A stretch of DNA of 64,000 nucleotides from Thermoactinomycetaceae bacterium (GTDB taxonomy: Bacteria > Bacillota > Bacilli > Thermoactinomycetales > Thermoactinomycetaceae): NCBI GenBank assembly GCA_025449975.1, contig JANWIG010000026.1, forward strand, positions 1 to 64,000, given 5' to 3'. The notes beneath the pieces were generated by a model that saw nothing but the letters and a program-made list of their open reading frames with translations, was not told where the DNA came from and ran no database searches. This document shows positions 18,798-26,796 of the stretch, piece after piece; position 1 is the stretch's first letter, and each line of letters opens with the position of its first letter. The position numbers were made by a program, and so were the translations under genes.

Positions 18798-18818
18798 AAA
18801 TCGTAACTATTACGTTTT
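18798..18818 (-). promoter_or_regulatory. Zur operator in front of znuACB-zur
   Basis: The 21-base site has half-sites AAATCGTAA and TTACGTTTT around a central CTA, against the known B. subtilis Zur box half-sites AAATCGTAAT and ATTACGATTT. It lies about 100 bases upstream of znuA, next to a TATAAT-like -10 (about 18775), so a bound repressor would block RNA polymerase. Confidence 0.85.
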
Positions 18819-18821
18819 ATT

Positions 18822-18859
18822 AATAAAAAATAGCTCCCTTCGAAAAGTGAGTGGAGCTA
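18822..18859 (-). terminator. Terminator downstream of the tetR gene
   Basis: TAGCTCC (18831-18837) pairs with GGAGCTA (18853-18859), and the minus strand continues into a T-run. It lies about 200 bases after the regulator gene and insulates the zinc operon promoter. Confidence 0.65.
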
Positions 18860-19056
18860 ATGGATAGGCGGTTTTTTCTTTTCTTAAGTTTTGGTTAGAC
18901 CAAAAACGATTGAAACAATAAGAGATCATAAGCTTTTCCACTTTCATCTCCCTTAGACAAAAGTGGGGTATTTTGTTTCTCTATGAAGTTTTTGATCCAT
19001 TTCTTACCCCAGACAGATCGATCTTCAAGGGAAATCATAATGATTATACTTTATGA

Positions 19057-19650
19057 CTATTCTTTCTTTAAAATTCCATTAAAAACTAGCTCTCTAATTG
19101 TTTCAACCATTACCGTTGCTTTCAGGTCTACTTTCCTCTCTCGTCCTTCAAAACTATAAATTTTATGTAGCACCACAATACTGGCTGCCCCAAATAAGGA
19201 ACTGGCCATTTCATGAGGATGGATCATGGAAAATTCCCCTGCGCGTACACCTTCATCTAAAATTCGTTTAATTAACAAAATATACTCATGGATTTGCCGA
19301 CGAAATTGTCGCTGGCGTTCTTTGGTTCCAAATGCCTCAGCCAATAAAAGCTTTGCTAATTTCTTATTCTCAATAAAAAACTGAATATGCGCATGAATCA
19401 ATGCATTTAGTTGCTCGATGGGACGTGAATATAAGGTAATATTTCTTTTCGCATAATCGATTAGGTTTTCAATCCCTTCATTCATTAAGGCCGAAAAAAG
19501 ATCCTCTTTACTTTTGAAATGATAATAGATGGTTCCCTTTGCGACTCCCGCTACTTGGGCAATTTCATCCATCTTCGCTTGATCAAAACCTCGTTCCGCA
19601 AAAACTTGCACAGCAGCTTGAAATATAATGTCTACCTTTTCATGACGCAT
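19057..19650 (-). CDS. TetR/AcrR family transcriptional regulator
   Basis: 197 residues. The N-terminal helix-turn-helix is standard (IFQAAVQVFAERGFDQAKMDEIAQVAGVAKGTIYYHFKSKEDLF, about 10-53). The all-helical ligand domain is not assignable, though its length and style resemble fatty-acid-responsive FadR/YsiA-like repressors. I start at MRHEKVD because GGGG is 9 bases upstream; an ATG three codons earlier has no room for a ribosome site. No obvious target gene is adjacent. Confidence 0.88.
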   Translation of the reverse strand: MRHEKVDIIFQAAVQVFAERGFDQAKMDEIAQVAGVAKGTIYYHFKSKEDLFSALMNEGIENLIDYAKRNITLYSRPIEQLNALIHAHIQFFIENKKLAKLLLAEAFGTKERQRQFRRQIHEYILLIKRILDEGVRAGEFSMIHPHEMASSLFGAASIVVLHKIYSFEGRERKVDLKATVMVETIRELVFNGILKKE

Positions 19651-19918
19651 GTACTCCATCCCCCGCTATAAAGTATCCCTCTACAATAAAATGAAATGAT
19701 CGTAAGTCTGTCAAATTCTTCCCAACCACTCATTCGAAAGTGCCTTGATCGACATAAATCACGGTCTTCAGAAGAGACTGGGTGGCGGAAAATTTCAACA
19801 ATCCTTACCATATTTCATTTTACAATCTTTCCATACAAATAACGAATTTAATTTTCACGATTCAGCTCACTGTTCCAGAAAGGATTGTGGGGATGGGCAT
19901 TTTTGAACCACGAAAAAG

Positions 19919-19963
19919 AAAAAGGATTCCAAAAACAACCATCCCTTTTTGGAATCCTTTTTC
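19919..19963. terminator. Strong bidirectional terminator
   Basis: A near-perfect 17-bp stem built on AAAGGATTCCAAAAA and its complement, with A- and T-runs on both sides. On the minus strand it closes the membrane hydrolase gene ending at 19974. Confidence 0.85.
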
Positions 19964-19973
19964 TCTATTTCTA

Positions 19974-20846
19974 CTATTTCTTTTCAATATATTCTTCCAA
20001 CATAAATCCCCCACCGCGATAGAAACGGGGATCAGCGATTCCCAAACGTTTCTCATCATCGATCACCACCACAAACGGAGACCATTGTGCGAGTACTTCT
20101 GCCCGCGGATTTTGTGCAAATAACGGGGTAAGATCACTTTGATCTTTGGAGATAAACGTTTTTACCACTTTAGGCTCTGTAAACAAAGATTGCTGGGTAA
20201 TCTCTACCCGTTCCCCTTTTTTACCGACAATTTGAAAGTGCCATGGGACAAACGTGGCAACCAGTTCAGTTTGATCGTATTGCTCTTTGGCTTGTGCTTC
20301 CAACCAAAGTCCTTGGGAAGATTGAATGCTAAAGTGTAGAAACATCGCTAACGCTACCATACGAAAAACGCGTGTTGAATCCATATTCTTACGTAACCAA
20401 ACGATCAATAAACCAATGAGGAAAATGGCCCAAAAAACAAAATCGATAATCGAAAGTGTTCCAATCGTTAAACGCACGGATGAAAACGGCTCCAAATAGC
20501 CCGTTCCCCAAGCATTAAAGAGATCAAGCGTATTATGAACAAAAACAGCGATCCCTGCAGTATATAAAATACGTATATCTTTTACTTTAAAGAGCAGATA
20601 AGCGATAACATAAATCAATAAAGCCCAAAAAGGAACCAAAAAAAGAGAATGGGTGATCCCACGATGCCACATTTGTTGCATAATTTGTCCCTGTTCAGTT
20701 AGTCCAGCCACCACATCAATATCTGGGATTTCACTTCCAACAAGAGCTGCAAACAGCAAACCGCGTCGCACAGGTTTATCTAAATCTTTTTTATTTATCA
20801 CTTTATATAACGTAAAGCCAAACAAACCATGCGTTACCGTATCCAA
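19974..20846 (-). CDS. YfhP/YdjM-type membrane-bound metal-dependent hydrolase
   Basis: 290 residues with the DUF457/YfhP pattern. MDTVTHGLFGF carries the first His, EIPDIDVV the Asp pair, HRGITHSLFLVP the second His motif and HNTLDLFNAWGT the third. About four membrane helices lie in residues 60-200, then an extracytoplasmic C-terminal domain. The start is TTG with GGAGGT about 9 bases upstream. The true substrate of this family is unknown. Single-gene unit. Confidence 0.82.
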   Translation of the reverse strand: MDTVTHGLFGFTLYKVINKKDLDKPVRRGLLFAALVGSEIPDIDVVAGLTEQGQIMQQMWHRGITHSLFLVPFWALLIYVIAYLLFKVKDIRILYTAGIAVFVHNTLDLFNAWGTGYLEPFSSVRLTIGTLSIIDFVFWAIFLIGLLIVWLRKNMDSTRVFRMVALAMFLHFSIQSSQGLWLEAQAKEQYDQTELVATFVPWHFQIVGKKGERVEITQQSLFTEPKVVKTFISKDQSDLTPLFAQNPRAEVLAQWSPFVVVIDDEKRLGIADPRFYRGGGFMLEEYIEKK

Positions 20847-21169
20847 CCGATGCCACCTCCGATAGGATCCCCGAATAAAAATCCTTCCAATTAAAAAAAG
20901 CGAGAAATACTACCAATAGGATCGAATCAAGGAATCACTTTCTTCAACCGTTAAATGTCTTTACATTTCATCCATCGATTGCATCCCAGTATAAAACATC
21001 TTAACACGGATATATGTAACATTTTATATATTTTTTATTATAAATTAGAAAAATCATGCCATGTTCTTTAAAGTTTCTCATCATTATAAAAAAACATTTT
21101 CAATTGCCATTTTTACTCGAGCGCTCAAAATCGATTTATTTCTTCCGATTATATACAATTTTCTATACC
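20847..21169. other. Intergenic region without a gene
   Basis: About 320 AT-rich bases. It should include the promoter of the YfhP-like gene, but no clear -35/-10 pair or ORF was found. Confidence 0.4.
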
Positions 21170-21361
21170 TTATGTAAAAATGGAGATTACTCCACATAAA
21201 ATCATAACAATTCCTAACAATAAATAGACTGAGGCTTGCTGTTTATACTTCTCCTTTTCTTCTGATGATTTCTCTACTTGCTCCTCTGTCTCTCCTTTCA
21301 CCATTCTTTTGGCTAAATACAACAACACAATCCCGATTGCAATAAGTAAGATGATAAACAT
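21170..21361 (-). CDS. Small two-TM protein, 63 aa
   Basis: 63 residues with an N-terminal membrane helix (FIILLIAIGIVLLYLA), a charged middle (GETEEQVEKSSEEKEKYK) and a second helix (YLLLGIVMILCGVISIF). AGGTAG lies about 8 bases before the ATG. The helix-charged-helix arrangement and codon quality suggest a real gene. No family or function recognised. Confidence 0.55.
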   Translation of the reverse strand: MFIILLIAIGIVLLYLAKRMVKGETEEQVEKSSEEKEKYKQQASVYLLLGIVMILCGVISIFT

Positions 21362-21464
21362 ATCCGATCTACCTTTCTTTCACTATATGACTTACTATAT
21401 GTACCTTTATACCCCCTTTCACAATTCTTAAAAATTATATTTCACTCTGTATCTTTTATTCAAA

Positions 21465-21506
21465 TAAAAAACACCTCCTTTCCGCCATGTTGACAGAAAG
21501 GAGGTA
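21465..21506 (-). terminator. Terminator after tRNA-Arg
   Basis: ACCTCCTTTC pairs with GAAAGGAGGT (about 21473-21505), with a T-run on the minus strand. It lies directly downstream of the tRNA. Confidence 0.8.
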
Positions 21507-21520
21507 CTTCCCTTTTCGAA

Positions 21521-21594
21521 CGCGCCCGAGAGGACTCGAACCTCTGACACATAGTTTAGGAAACTACTGCTCTATCCGGCTGAGCTACGGGCGC
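21521..21594 (-). tRNA. tRNA-Arg (anticodon CCU)
   Basis: 74 nt. Acceptor GCGCCCG pairs with CGGGCGC, with discriminator G and no encoded CCA. The anticodon loop TTCCTAA gives CCT, which reads AGG. D and T arms are intact. Confidence 0.94.
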
Positions 21595-21800
21595 ATCATC
21601 CGTTGACTGATCCAAAAAATTGCGGTCAAATTAAGTAAATAATAACATCAGACCAACCAACTTGCAATTATTTCTCACCCCATGTAAAACGGCTGATGGG
21701 GTCAGAACAAATATTATTGATATATCTATAATTGGTAACAACTCCTTCAAATCCCTTTCATCAGAAGGAATTGTCTTTATTTCCAAATTAGAATATTTAG

Positions 21801-21997
21801 TTATCCACAGGTTATCCACAAAAAACACAAAGTGTGGATAAAAATTGTTTATTATCCACACTTTATTCACAAGTTATCCACAAGAAAACTCTACGATGTC
21901 ATATATTATTAACATAATCACTGTAATTAGTGAATATAAATATATTATTCACAAATATCGAGTCGCCAAGGAAATAGTTATCCACATATTATTCACA
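21801..21997. other. Cluster of nine DnaA-box-like 9-mers
   Basis: Six perfect TTATCCACA boxes (21801, 21812, 21833 reverse, 21852, 21874, 21978) and three TTATTCACA variants (21863, 21945, 21989) lie within 197 bases. The rest is very AT-rich. This is about 18 kb from the dnaA-flanking origin. It could titrate DnaA, control initiation timing, or be a remnant origin of an integrated replicon next to the ribbon-helix-helix gene. Confidence 0.85.
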
Positions 21998-22055
21998 TAT
22001 TGTTAATAACTTTTATGATTATTTTCATTTACTACCGTTCATCTGCTTTACTTTC

Positions 22056-22343
22056 TTATTGACTTCCGTTTAATTCCCTTAATTTTTCAATTCTCGATTT
22101 CCCTCTACGTGTGTTTTTGGCTTTTTTTTCTAAACGTTTCATTCGTTCTTCTTCAGTCAATGAACGAATCTCTATATTATACTCGGAACAAATTCGCGTA
22201 ATTGCTAGTTTAGCTAGTTCATTTTCAGAACGATCTAAACGTTCAGCTAACCGCTCCAAAGCAAATTTTAGTGATTCAGGAAAATATAAAGCTACTCGTT
22301 CTCTCTCTTCGTGATTTGATTTTGGTCTACCTAGTTTCACCAT
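22056..22343 (-). CDS. Ribbon-helix-helix type small DNA-binding protein
   Basis: 95 residues. The segment RVALYFPESLKFALERLAERLDRSENELAKLAI has the strand-helix-helix layout of CopG/Arc/ParG-like proteins. A basic C-terminal tail follows (KRLEKKAKNTRRGKSR). ATG 22343 follows GGGGTG by about 6 bases. Such proteins typically repress their own promoter or a plasmid replication or partition gene. It lies between the DnaA-box cluster and a perfect inverted repeat that may be its operator. Confidence 0.7.
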   Translation of the reverse strand: MVKLGRPKSNHEERERVALYFPESLKFALERLAERLDRSENELAKLAITRICSEYNIEIRSLTEEERMKRLEKKAKNTRRGKSRIEKLRELNGSQ

Positions 22344-22447
22344 ACCTCTCACCCCATTGGCTTTCTTATCATCCCGCTCATTTCGGGATCACGAAACCAC
22401 CATCATTCCTCTTGAGCTCCGCCTCACACTTCCATTATATCAGTAAA

Positions 22448-22508
22448 TATGACATATTAATAGACTAATTAAACATAATATACTAATTAAAACATTTAAT
22501 ATGTCATA
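22448..22508. promoter_or_regulatory. Inverted and direct repeats upstream of the RHH gene
   Basis: TATGACATATTAA (22448-22460) is perfectly inverted at 22496-22508. Between them ACTAATTAAA occurs twice (22464 and 22482), 18 bases apart. The region is about 100-160 bases upstream of the ribbon-helix-helix gene, so it is a candidate operator. Confidence 0.5.
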
Positions 22509-22589
22509 CGGATTGTCGATCCCTTCTCATTATTGGCTACTGAGGAAAATTTCATTTATCTCCTGAGCCTAGAAGAAATCTTCTAATAA

Positions 22590-22634
22590 AACAAAAAAGC
22601 ACAACAAGAGATGGACTCTTATTGCGCTTTTTTT
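22590..22634 (-). terminator. Second terminator downstream of tRNA-Ser
   Basis: AAAGC(A)CAACAAGAG pairs imperfectly with CTCTTATTGCGCTTT (about 22594-22631), with T-runs on both strands. It may work in tandem with the hairpin at 22669. Confidence 0.65.
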
Positions 22635-22668
22635 ATGCTGATCGCCCACGTTCCTTTTTCACTAAAAA

Positions 22669-22704
22669 CAAAAAGAAGTTGTCCATTCGGACAACTTCTT
22701 TTTC
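22669..22704 (-). terminator. Terminator directly after tRNA-Ser (UGA)
   Basis: AAAAAGAAGTTGTCC pairs perfectly with GGACAACTTCTTTTT around an ATTC loop (22670-22703), followed by T residues on the minus strand. Confidence 0.85.
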
Positions 22705-22707
22705 ATT

Positions 22708-22797
<90 letters not shown>

Positions 22798-22914
22798 ATA
22801 AACGGGGTCACAAGAATAGATTATACAGATTTCGAATGATATGTCAAGGCATCTCCTAAAAATAATTTGGATGGTGCCGGTTATTTCTCCTGACACCATC
22901 CAGACAATAGGGTT

Positions 22915-24189
22915 TTATCCGATTTGCGTTTTTCCACCCATATACGGTTGCAACACTTTAGGGATCCGAACGGTCCCATCTTCTTGCTGGTAGTTTTCCA
23001 AAATAGCAGCAATGGTTCGATCCACTGCGAGTCCTGAGCCGTTTAAAGTATGAACAAATTCCGGTTTTCTCTTCACATGACGACGGAATCGGATCGAGGC
23101 ACGCCGTGCCTGAAAGTCCTCACAGTTACTACAGGAAGAAATCTCACGGTACATATTGGCGCTAGGCAACCAGACTTCTATATCGTAGGTTTTTGTTGCA
23201 GAGAAGCCAAGATCTCCTGTACAGAGCGAAACCACACGATAAGGCAATTCCAACTTTTGTAAAATCTGTTCAGCATGAGTGACTAGCTTTTCCAGCTCAT
23301 CATAAGAAGATTCCGGATGAACAATTTTTACCAACTCTACTTTATGAAATTGATGCAAGCGAATGATCCCACGTGTATCTCTTCCTGCAGAGCCCGCTTC
23401 CGAGCGAAAACAGGGGCTATACCCCGTTACATTTATGGGGAGATCTTCATTTGCCAAGATCTCATCCCGAAAATAGTTGACCAATGGAACCTCGGTAGTA
23501 GGAATGAGATAAGAGTCTTCTTCTTCCACACGATAAGCATCTTCGGCAAACTTGGGTAGTTGTCCGGTTCCAATCATGCTCTCCCGTTGGACAATAAACG
23601 GAGTAACGACTTCTTGATAGCCATGCTCCGTCGTATGAAGATCCAACATAAAATTGATTAAAGCCCGTTCCAATTGAGCTCCAAGCCCTAGATAATAGAC
23701 ATAGCGCGAACCAGATACCTTGGCCGCTCGTTCAAAGTCAATGATATTTAACGCTTGACCAATCTCCCAATGTGGTTTTGCTTTGAAGGAAAACTGTGGG
23801 ATTTCTCCCCAATAACGAACTGGCATATTCTCTTCTTCCGATTGACCTACGGGCACAGATTCATGTGGGATATTCGGGATCGTCAAAAGAATTTGATTCA
23901 TCTTGCGATCTAGCTGGCGAATTTCTTCATCCAGTTGTTTTATTTTTTCTCCCACGCGGCGCATTTCCATTATCTTATCTTGAGCATCCTGTTTCGCTTT
24001 TTTGAGCTCCGATATTTCCCGGGAAACCATATTGCGTTGCTTTTTTAGCTCTTCCGACTGCACGATCAATTCCCGCTTTTGTTGATCCATGACAGCAAAC
24101 GATTCTAAGTACGATTGATCTCCTCCGCGCTTCGCTAATTTATTTTTTATATCGGTAAGCTGATCTCTCAACTGTTTAATATTTAACAT
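22915..24189 (-). CDS. serS: Seryl-tRNA synthetase
   Basis: Charges tRNA-Ser. The 424-residue product has an N-terminal antiparallel coiled-coil arm (about 25-105) and class II motifs: motif 2 [25 protein letters not shown] and motif 3 [16 protein letters not shown]. The latter has Asp where Bacillus SerS has Gly. It starts at [10 protein letters not shown] (24189) by alignment, with only a weak ribosome site, and the start lies next to a long inverted repeat. An upstream T-box gives control by uncharged tRNA-Ser. Confidence 0.96.
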   Translation of the reverse strand: MLNIKQLRDQLTDIKNKLAKRGGDQSYLESFAVMDQQKRELIVQSEELKKQRNMVSREISELKKAKQDAQDKIMEMRRVGEKIKQLDEEIRQLDRKMNQILLTIPNIPHESVPVGQSEEENMPVRYWGEIPQFSFKAKPHWEIGQALNIIDFERAAKVSGSRYVYYLGLGAQLERALINFMLDLHTTEHGYQEVVTPFIVQRESMIGTGQLPKFAEDAYRVEEEDSYLIPTTEVPLVNYFRDEILANEDLPINVTGYSPCFRSEAGSAGRDTRGIIRLHQFHKVELVKIVHPESSYDELEKLVTHAEQILQKLELPYRVVSLCTGDLGFSATKTYDIEVWLPSANMYREISSCSNCEDFQARRASIRFRRHVKRKPEFVHTLNGSGLAVDRTIAAILENYQQEDGTVRIPKVLQPYMGGKTQIG

Positions 24190-24196
24190 TTCGCCC

Positions 24197-24296
24197 ATTA
24201 CAGAAAACGCTACAACTCCATCGATTGGATTTCCCTATGATTTGGAGGAGTGGTTGGGCATCCATTTTTTCGATCGAGTGACCCGTTTTCTGTAAT
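24197..24296 (-). repeat. Long inverted repeat in the serS leader
   Basis: ATTACAGAAAACG (24197-24209) is perfectly complementary to the 13-mer at 24284-24296. The transcript hairpin's 3' arm ends at the serS initiation region, beyond the T-box terminator. It could limit translation of serS or be a short insertion. Confidence 0.55.
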
Positions 24297-24318
24297 AGAT
24301 TCACCCCCTTTTTTAAAA

Positions 24319-24590
24319 TAAAAAAACAGAACCTCCCCCCACAAAGGGACGGAAGGTTCCGCGGTACCACCCTTATTGAACAGCGCGTAAAATAAATGAC
24401 TGTTCCTCTCATGGCGAGATAACGGCTCGCAACCGAAGACGCTTAAATGATCATTTTACACGCTTCGCTCCAAGGTGGATTCACCACTTGTTTTGGACGA
24501 TTTGCACCAACCATCGCCTCTCTGTGTCAAACCAAGGTGGCTACTTGCCTCTTCTTCACGTTCAAATTTATCATTGTCAGTCGATAATTT
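24319..24590 (-). promoter_or_regulatory. T-box riboswitch of serS
   Basis: On the minus strand the T-box sequence AATAAGGGTGGTACCGCG (24360-24377) is followed by a terminator helix (GAACCT..AGGTTC, 24329-24359) and seven T residues. About 210 bases of leader upstream hold stem I, with purine-rich AG-bulge-like parts. A candidate serine specifier TCC lies in GTGGTGAATCCACC near 24475-24485. Binding of uncharged tRNA-Ser would favour the antiterminator. Confidence 0.9.
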
Positions 24591-24804
24591 ACTCATTATT
24601 ATACTCTAAGTCCAATCATTTTAGCCATATCTTCTTGGCACATTTTCACAAAATATTTATGAAGAGGTCATTTGTTTTTTCTCCACTAGCGTCTACTATA
24701 TTTAAAATTTTATTTTTGTATGCTCTCTCTACTCTTCTTAAGCCTGATGAACCATTTCCATAAGATAAGCATTCATACGCAAATCTTCCGAAAAGCTTTC
24801 CTTC

Positions 24805-25698
24805 TTACCAACCCCGCTCTTGCATCCGTTCTTCCGCACGAAGTTTGGAAATTTCAATTCCTTCCATCGGACTGCCTAGATCTCTGGATAGCTTGGCAAT
24901 GAGAGCAAAATCCTCATAATGAGCAGCTGCTTCAACAATCGCCCGAGCATATTTGGCAGGATTTTCCGATTTAAAGATTCCTGAGCCAACAAAGATCCCG
25001 TCTGCTCCCAGATGCATCATCAACGCAGCATCTGCTGGGGTAGCGATGCCTCCTGCAGCAAAGTTTACAACAGGCAAGCGACCAGTTTCATGGACTTGCA
25101 GTAAGAGCTCGTAAGGTGCTCCCAATTCCTTCGCTTCGGCCATCAATTCATCGTGAGACATATTTTGAACGCGGCGAATTTGTCTCTGTACCATCCGCAT
25201 ATGGCGAACCGCTTCAACGATGTTTCCCGTGCCTGGTTCACCTTTTGTCCGAAGCATCGAAGCTCCTTCGCCTACTCGACGCAACGCCTCTCCTAAGTCA
25301 CGGGCTCCACATACAAACGGAACAGTAAATTGCTTTTTATCAATATGAAATAGCTCATCTGCTGGAGTAAGCACTTCACTTTCATCGATATAATGTACAC
25401 CCATCGTTTCGAGAAGGCGAGCTTCAACAAAATGACCAATGCGCGCTTTGGCCATTACCGGTATGCTCACCGCTTGGAGTACTTCTTCCACAATGCGTAG
25501 ATCAGCCATCCGTGCCACTCCACCAGCCGCGCGAATATCTGCTGGAACCCTCTCCAAAGCCATTACAGCGACAGCTCCTGCTTCCTCAGCCACTTTCGCT
25601 TGCTCGGCGTTGACAACATCCATGATCACGCCGCCTTTTTGTATTTCAACCACACTCTGTTTTACTTTTTCTCTATCCACCTGACGACCGTTGTCCAT
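24805..25698 (-). CDS. pdxS: Pyridoxal 5'-phosphate synthase subunit PdxS
   Basis: 297-residue TIM-barrel synthase that builds PLP from ribose 5-phosphate, glyceraldehyde 3-phosphate and ammonia. Signature stretches are [29 protein letters not shown], the lysine in VMAKARIGH and [32 protein letters not shown] precedes the ATG. The ammonia is normally supplied by PdxT, usually encoded directly downstream. Here the next gene is serS, so PdxT must come from elsewhere. Confidence 0.97.
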   Translation of the reverse strand: MDNGRQVDREKVKQSVVEIQKGGVIMDVVNAEQAKVAEEAGAVAVMALERVPADIRAAGGVARMADLRIVEEVLQAVSIPVMAKARIGHFVEARLLETMGVHYIDESEVLTPADELFHIDKKQFTVPFVCGARDLGEALRRVGEGASMLRTKGEPGTGNIVEAVRHMRMVQRQIRRVQNMSHDELMAEAKELGAPYELLLQVHETGRLPVVNFAAGGIATPADAALMMHLGADGIFVGSGIFKSENPAKYARAIVEAAAHYEDFALIAKLSRDLGSPMEGIEISKLRAEERMQERGW

Positions 25699-25790
25699 GG
25701 GAATCCTCCTTTATATAAAAAAATCTTCTTTTGCCCACTTAATTAAATACTTCTATTCTGAACATGCTTTTCTATTTTGTTGCCCATCTC

Positions 25791-26615
25791 TTATTTTGCT
25801 TGATCCCCATATAAACGATACGCTGCATGTAATGTTGGACCTACAAAAGAGTTAATCGGGAACGAATGGCGAATCGCCTCGGTAATAAATGCTTTGGCGG
25901 TACCAATCGCTTCTTTTACCGGCTTTCCTTTTGCTAGCTCCGCGGTGATGGCTGCAGCATATGTACAACCAGCCCCATGCGTATAAGTGGTGTTAATCCG
26001 ATCGGATTCCAATAGCTCGAAATCTTTTCCATCATATAGCAAATCCACTGCTTTTTCATGCTGTAGCTTGCTTCCTCCTTTGATGAGGACATATTTGGCA
26101 CCAAGCTCATGAATTCGAGCAGCTGCTTCTTTCATATCATCGATCGTGCGAATCGGTCCACGCTTGCTAAGCTGAGCTGCTTCAAATAAATTAGGGGTAG
26201 CTACGGTTGCTAAAGGAACCAAAACTTCTCGTAGACCTGTTAAAGCATCTGGATTTAAAACTTCATCTGTCCCTTTGCACACCAACACAGGATCGATGAC
26301 AATCCGATCCGTTTGATCTTTATACTGCTGAAGTGTTTCACCCACTAATTCGATTAATGGTAGTGTTCCCAGCATCCCTGTTTTGACAGCATCGACTCCG
26401 ATCCCTTCAAAAATGGTTCTTAGTTGTACTTTGACTGTATCTAAGTCGACCGGAAATACAAGATGATTCCATTGCTCTGGATCCATCGCTACCATCGTGG
26501 TAATGGCTGTCATCCCGTATACACCACGTTCTTGAAAGGTTTTTAAGTCTGCTTGCAATCCTGCACCACCACTGGTATCCGATCCAGCAATGGTCGCCGC
26601 TTTATAAATCGTCAT
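25791..26615 (-). CDS. pdxK: Pyridoxine/pyridoxal kinase, ThiD-like
   Basis: 274-residue ribokinase-fold kinase, ThiD/PdxK type (AATIAGSDTSGGAGLQADLKTF near the start, VIDPVLVCKG, NLFEAAQL, YTHGAGCTYAAAI as the anion hole). It phosphorylates pyridoxine/pyridoxal, or alternatively HMP. The PLP salvage role is favoured because it precedes pdxS (92 bases) and diverges from a MocR-type pdxR. GGAGG precedes ATG 26615, and an earlier in-frame start was rejected. Confidence 0.85.
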   Translation of the reverse strand: MTIYKAATIAGSDTSGGAGLQADLKTFQERGVYGMTAITTMVAMDPEQWNHLVFPVDLDTVKVQLRTIFEGIGVDAVKTGMLGTLPLIELVGETLQQYKDQTDRIVIDPVLVCKGTDEVLNPDALTGLREVLVPLATVATPNLFEAAQLSKRGPIRTIDDMKEAAARIHELGAKYVLIKGGSKLQHEKAVDLLYDGKDFELLESDRINTTYTHGAGCTYAAAITAELAKGKPVKEAIGTAKAFITEAIRHSFPINSFVGPTLHAAYRLYGDQAK

Positions 26616-26752
26616 CTTATTCCCTCCTGTTATCATTTGATTCTTGGTATGGTAGTGGAGTAGGTTCGGCACTTCATCCTTTGGTCTACGAAATCAATTC
26701 TTACTCTCATAGATCATTGTTGTTTTCCTACTACATTCTAGTTACACTGGAA

Positions 26753-26781
26753 TATAACAGTCAATAACTGACTATAACACT
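26753..26781. promoter_or_regulatory. Candidate PdxR binding repeats
   Basis: TATAACAGT (26753-26761) and TATAACACT (26773-26781) form direct repeats 20 bases apart. AGTCA/TGACT (26759-26773) forms a small inverted repeat between them. MocR-type regulators are known to bind direct repeats in the divergent promoter region, which is exactly where these lie. Confidence 0.5.
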
Positions 26782-26796
26782 TAAAGGAGAGATCGG

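Noticed and set aside
21631-21870. 79-codon minus-strand ORF across the DnaA-box cluster
   Set aside because: The frame consists of DnaA boxes and AT-rich sequence, with no ribosome site and no recognisable protein pattern.
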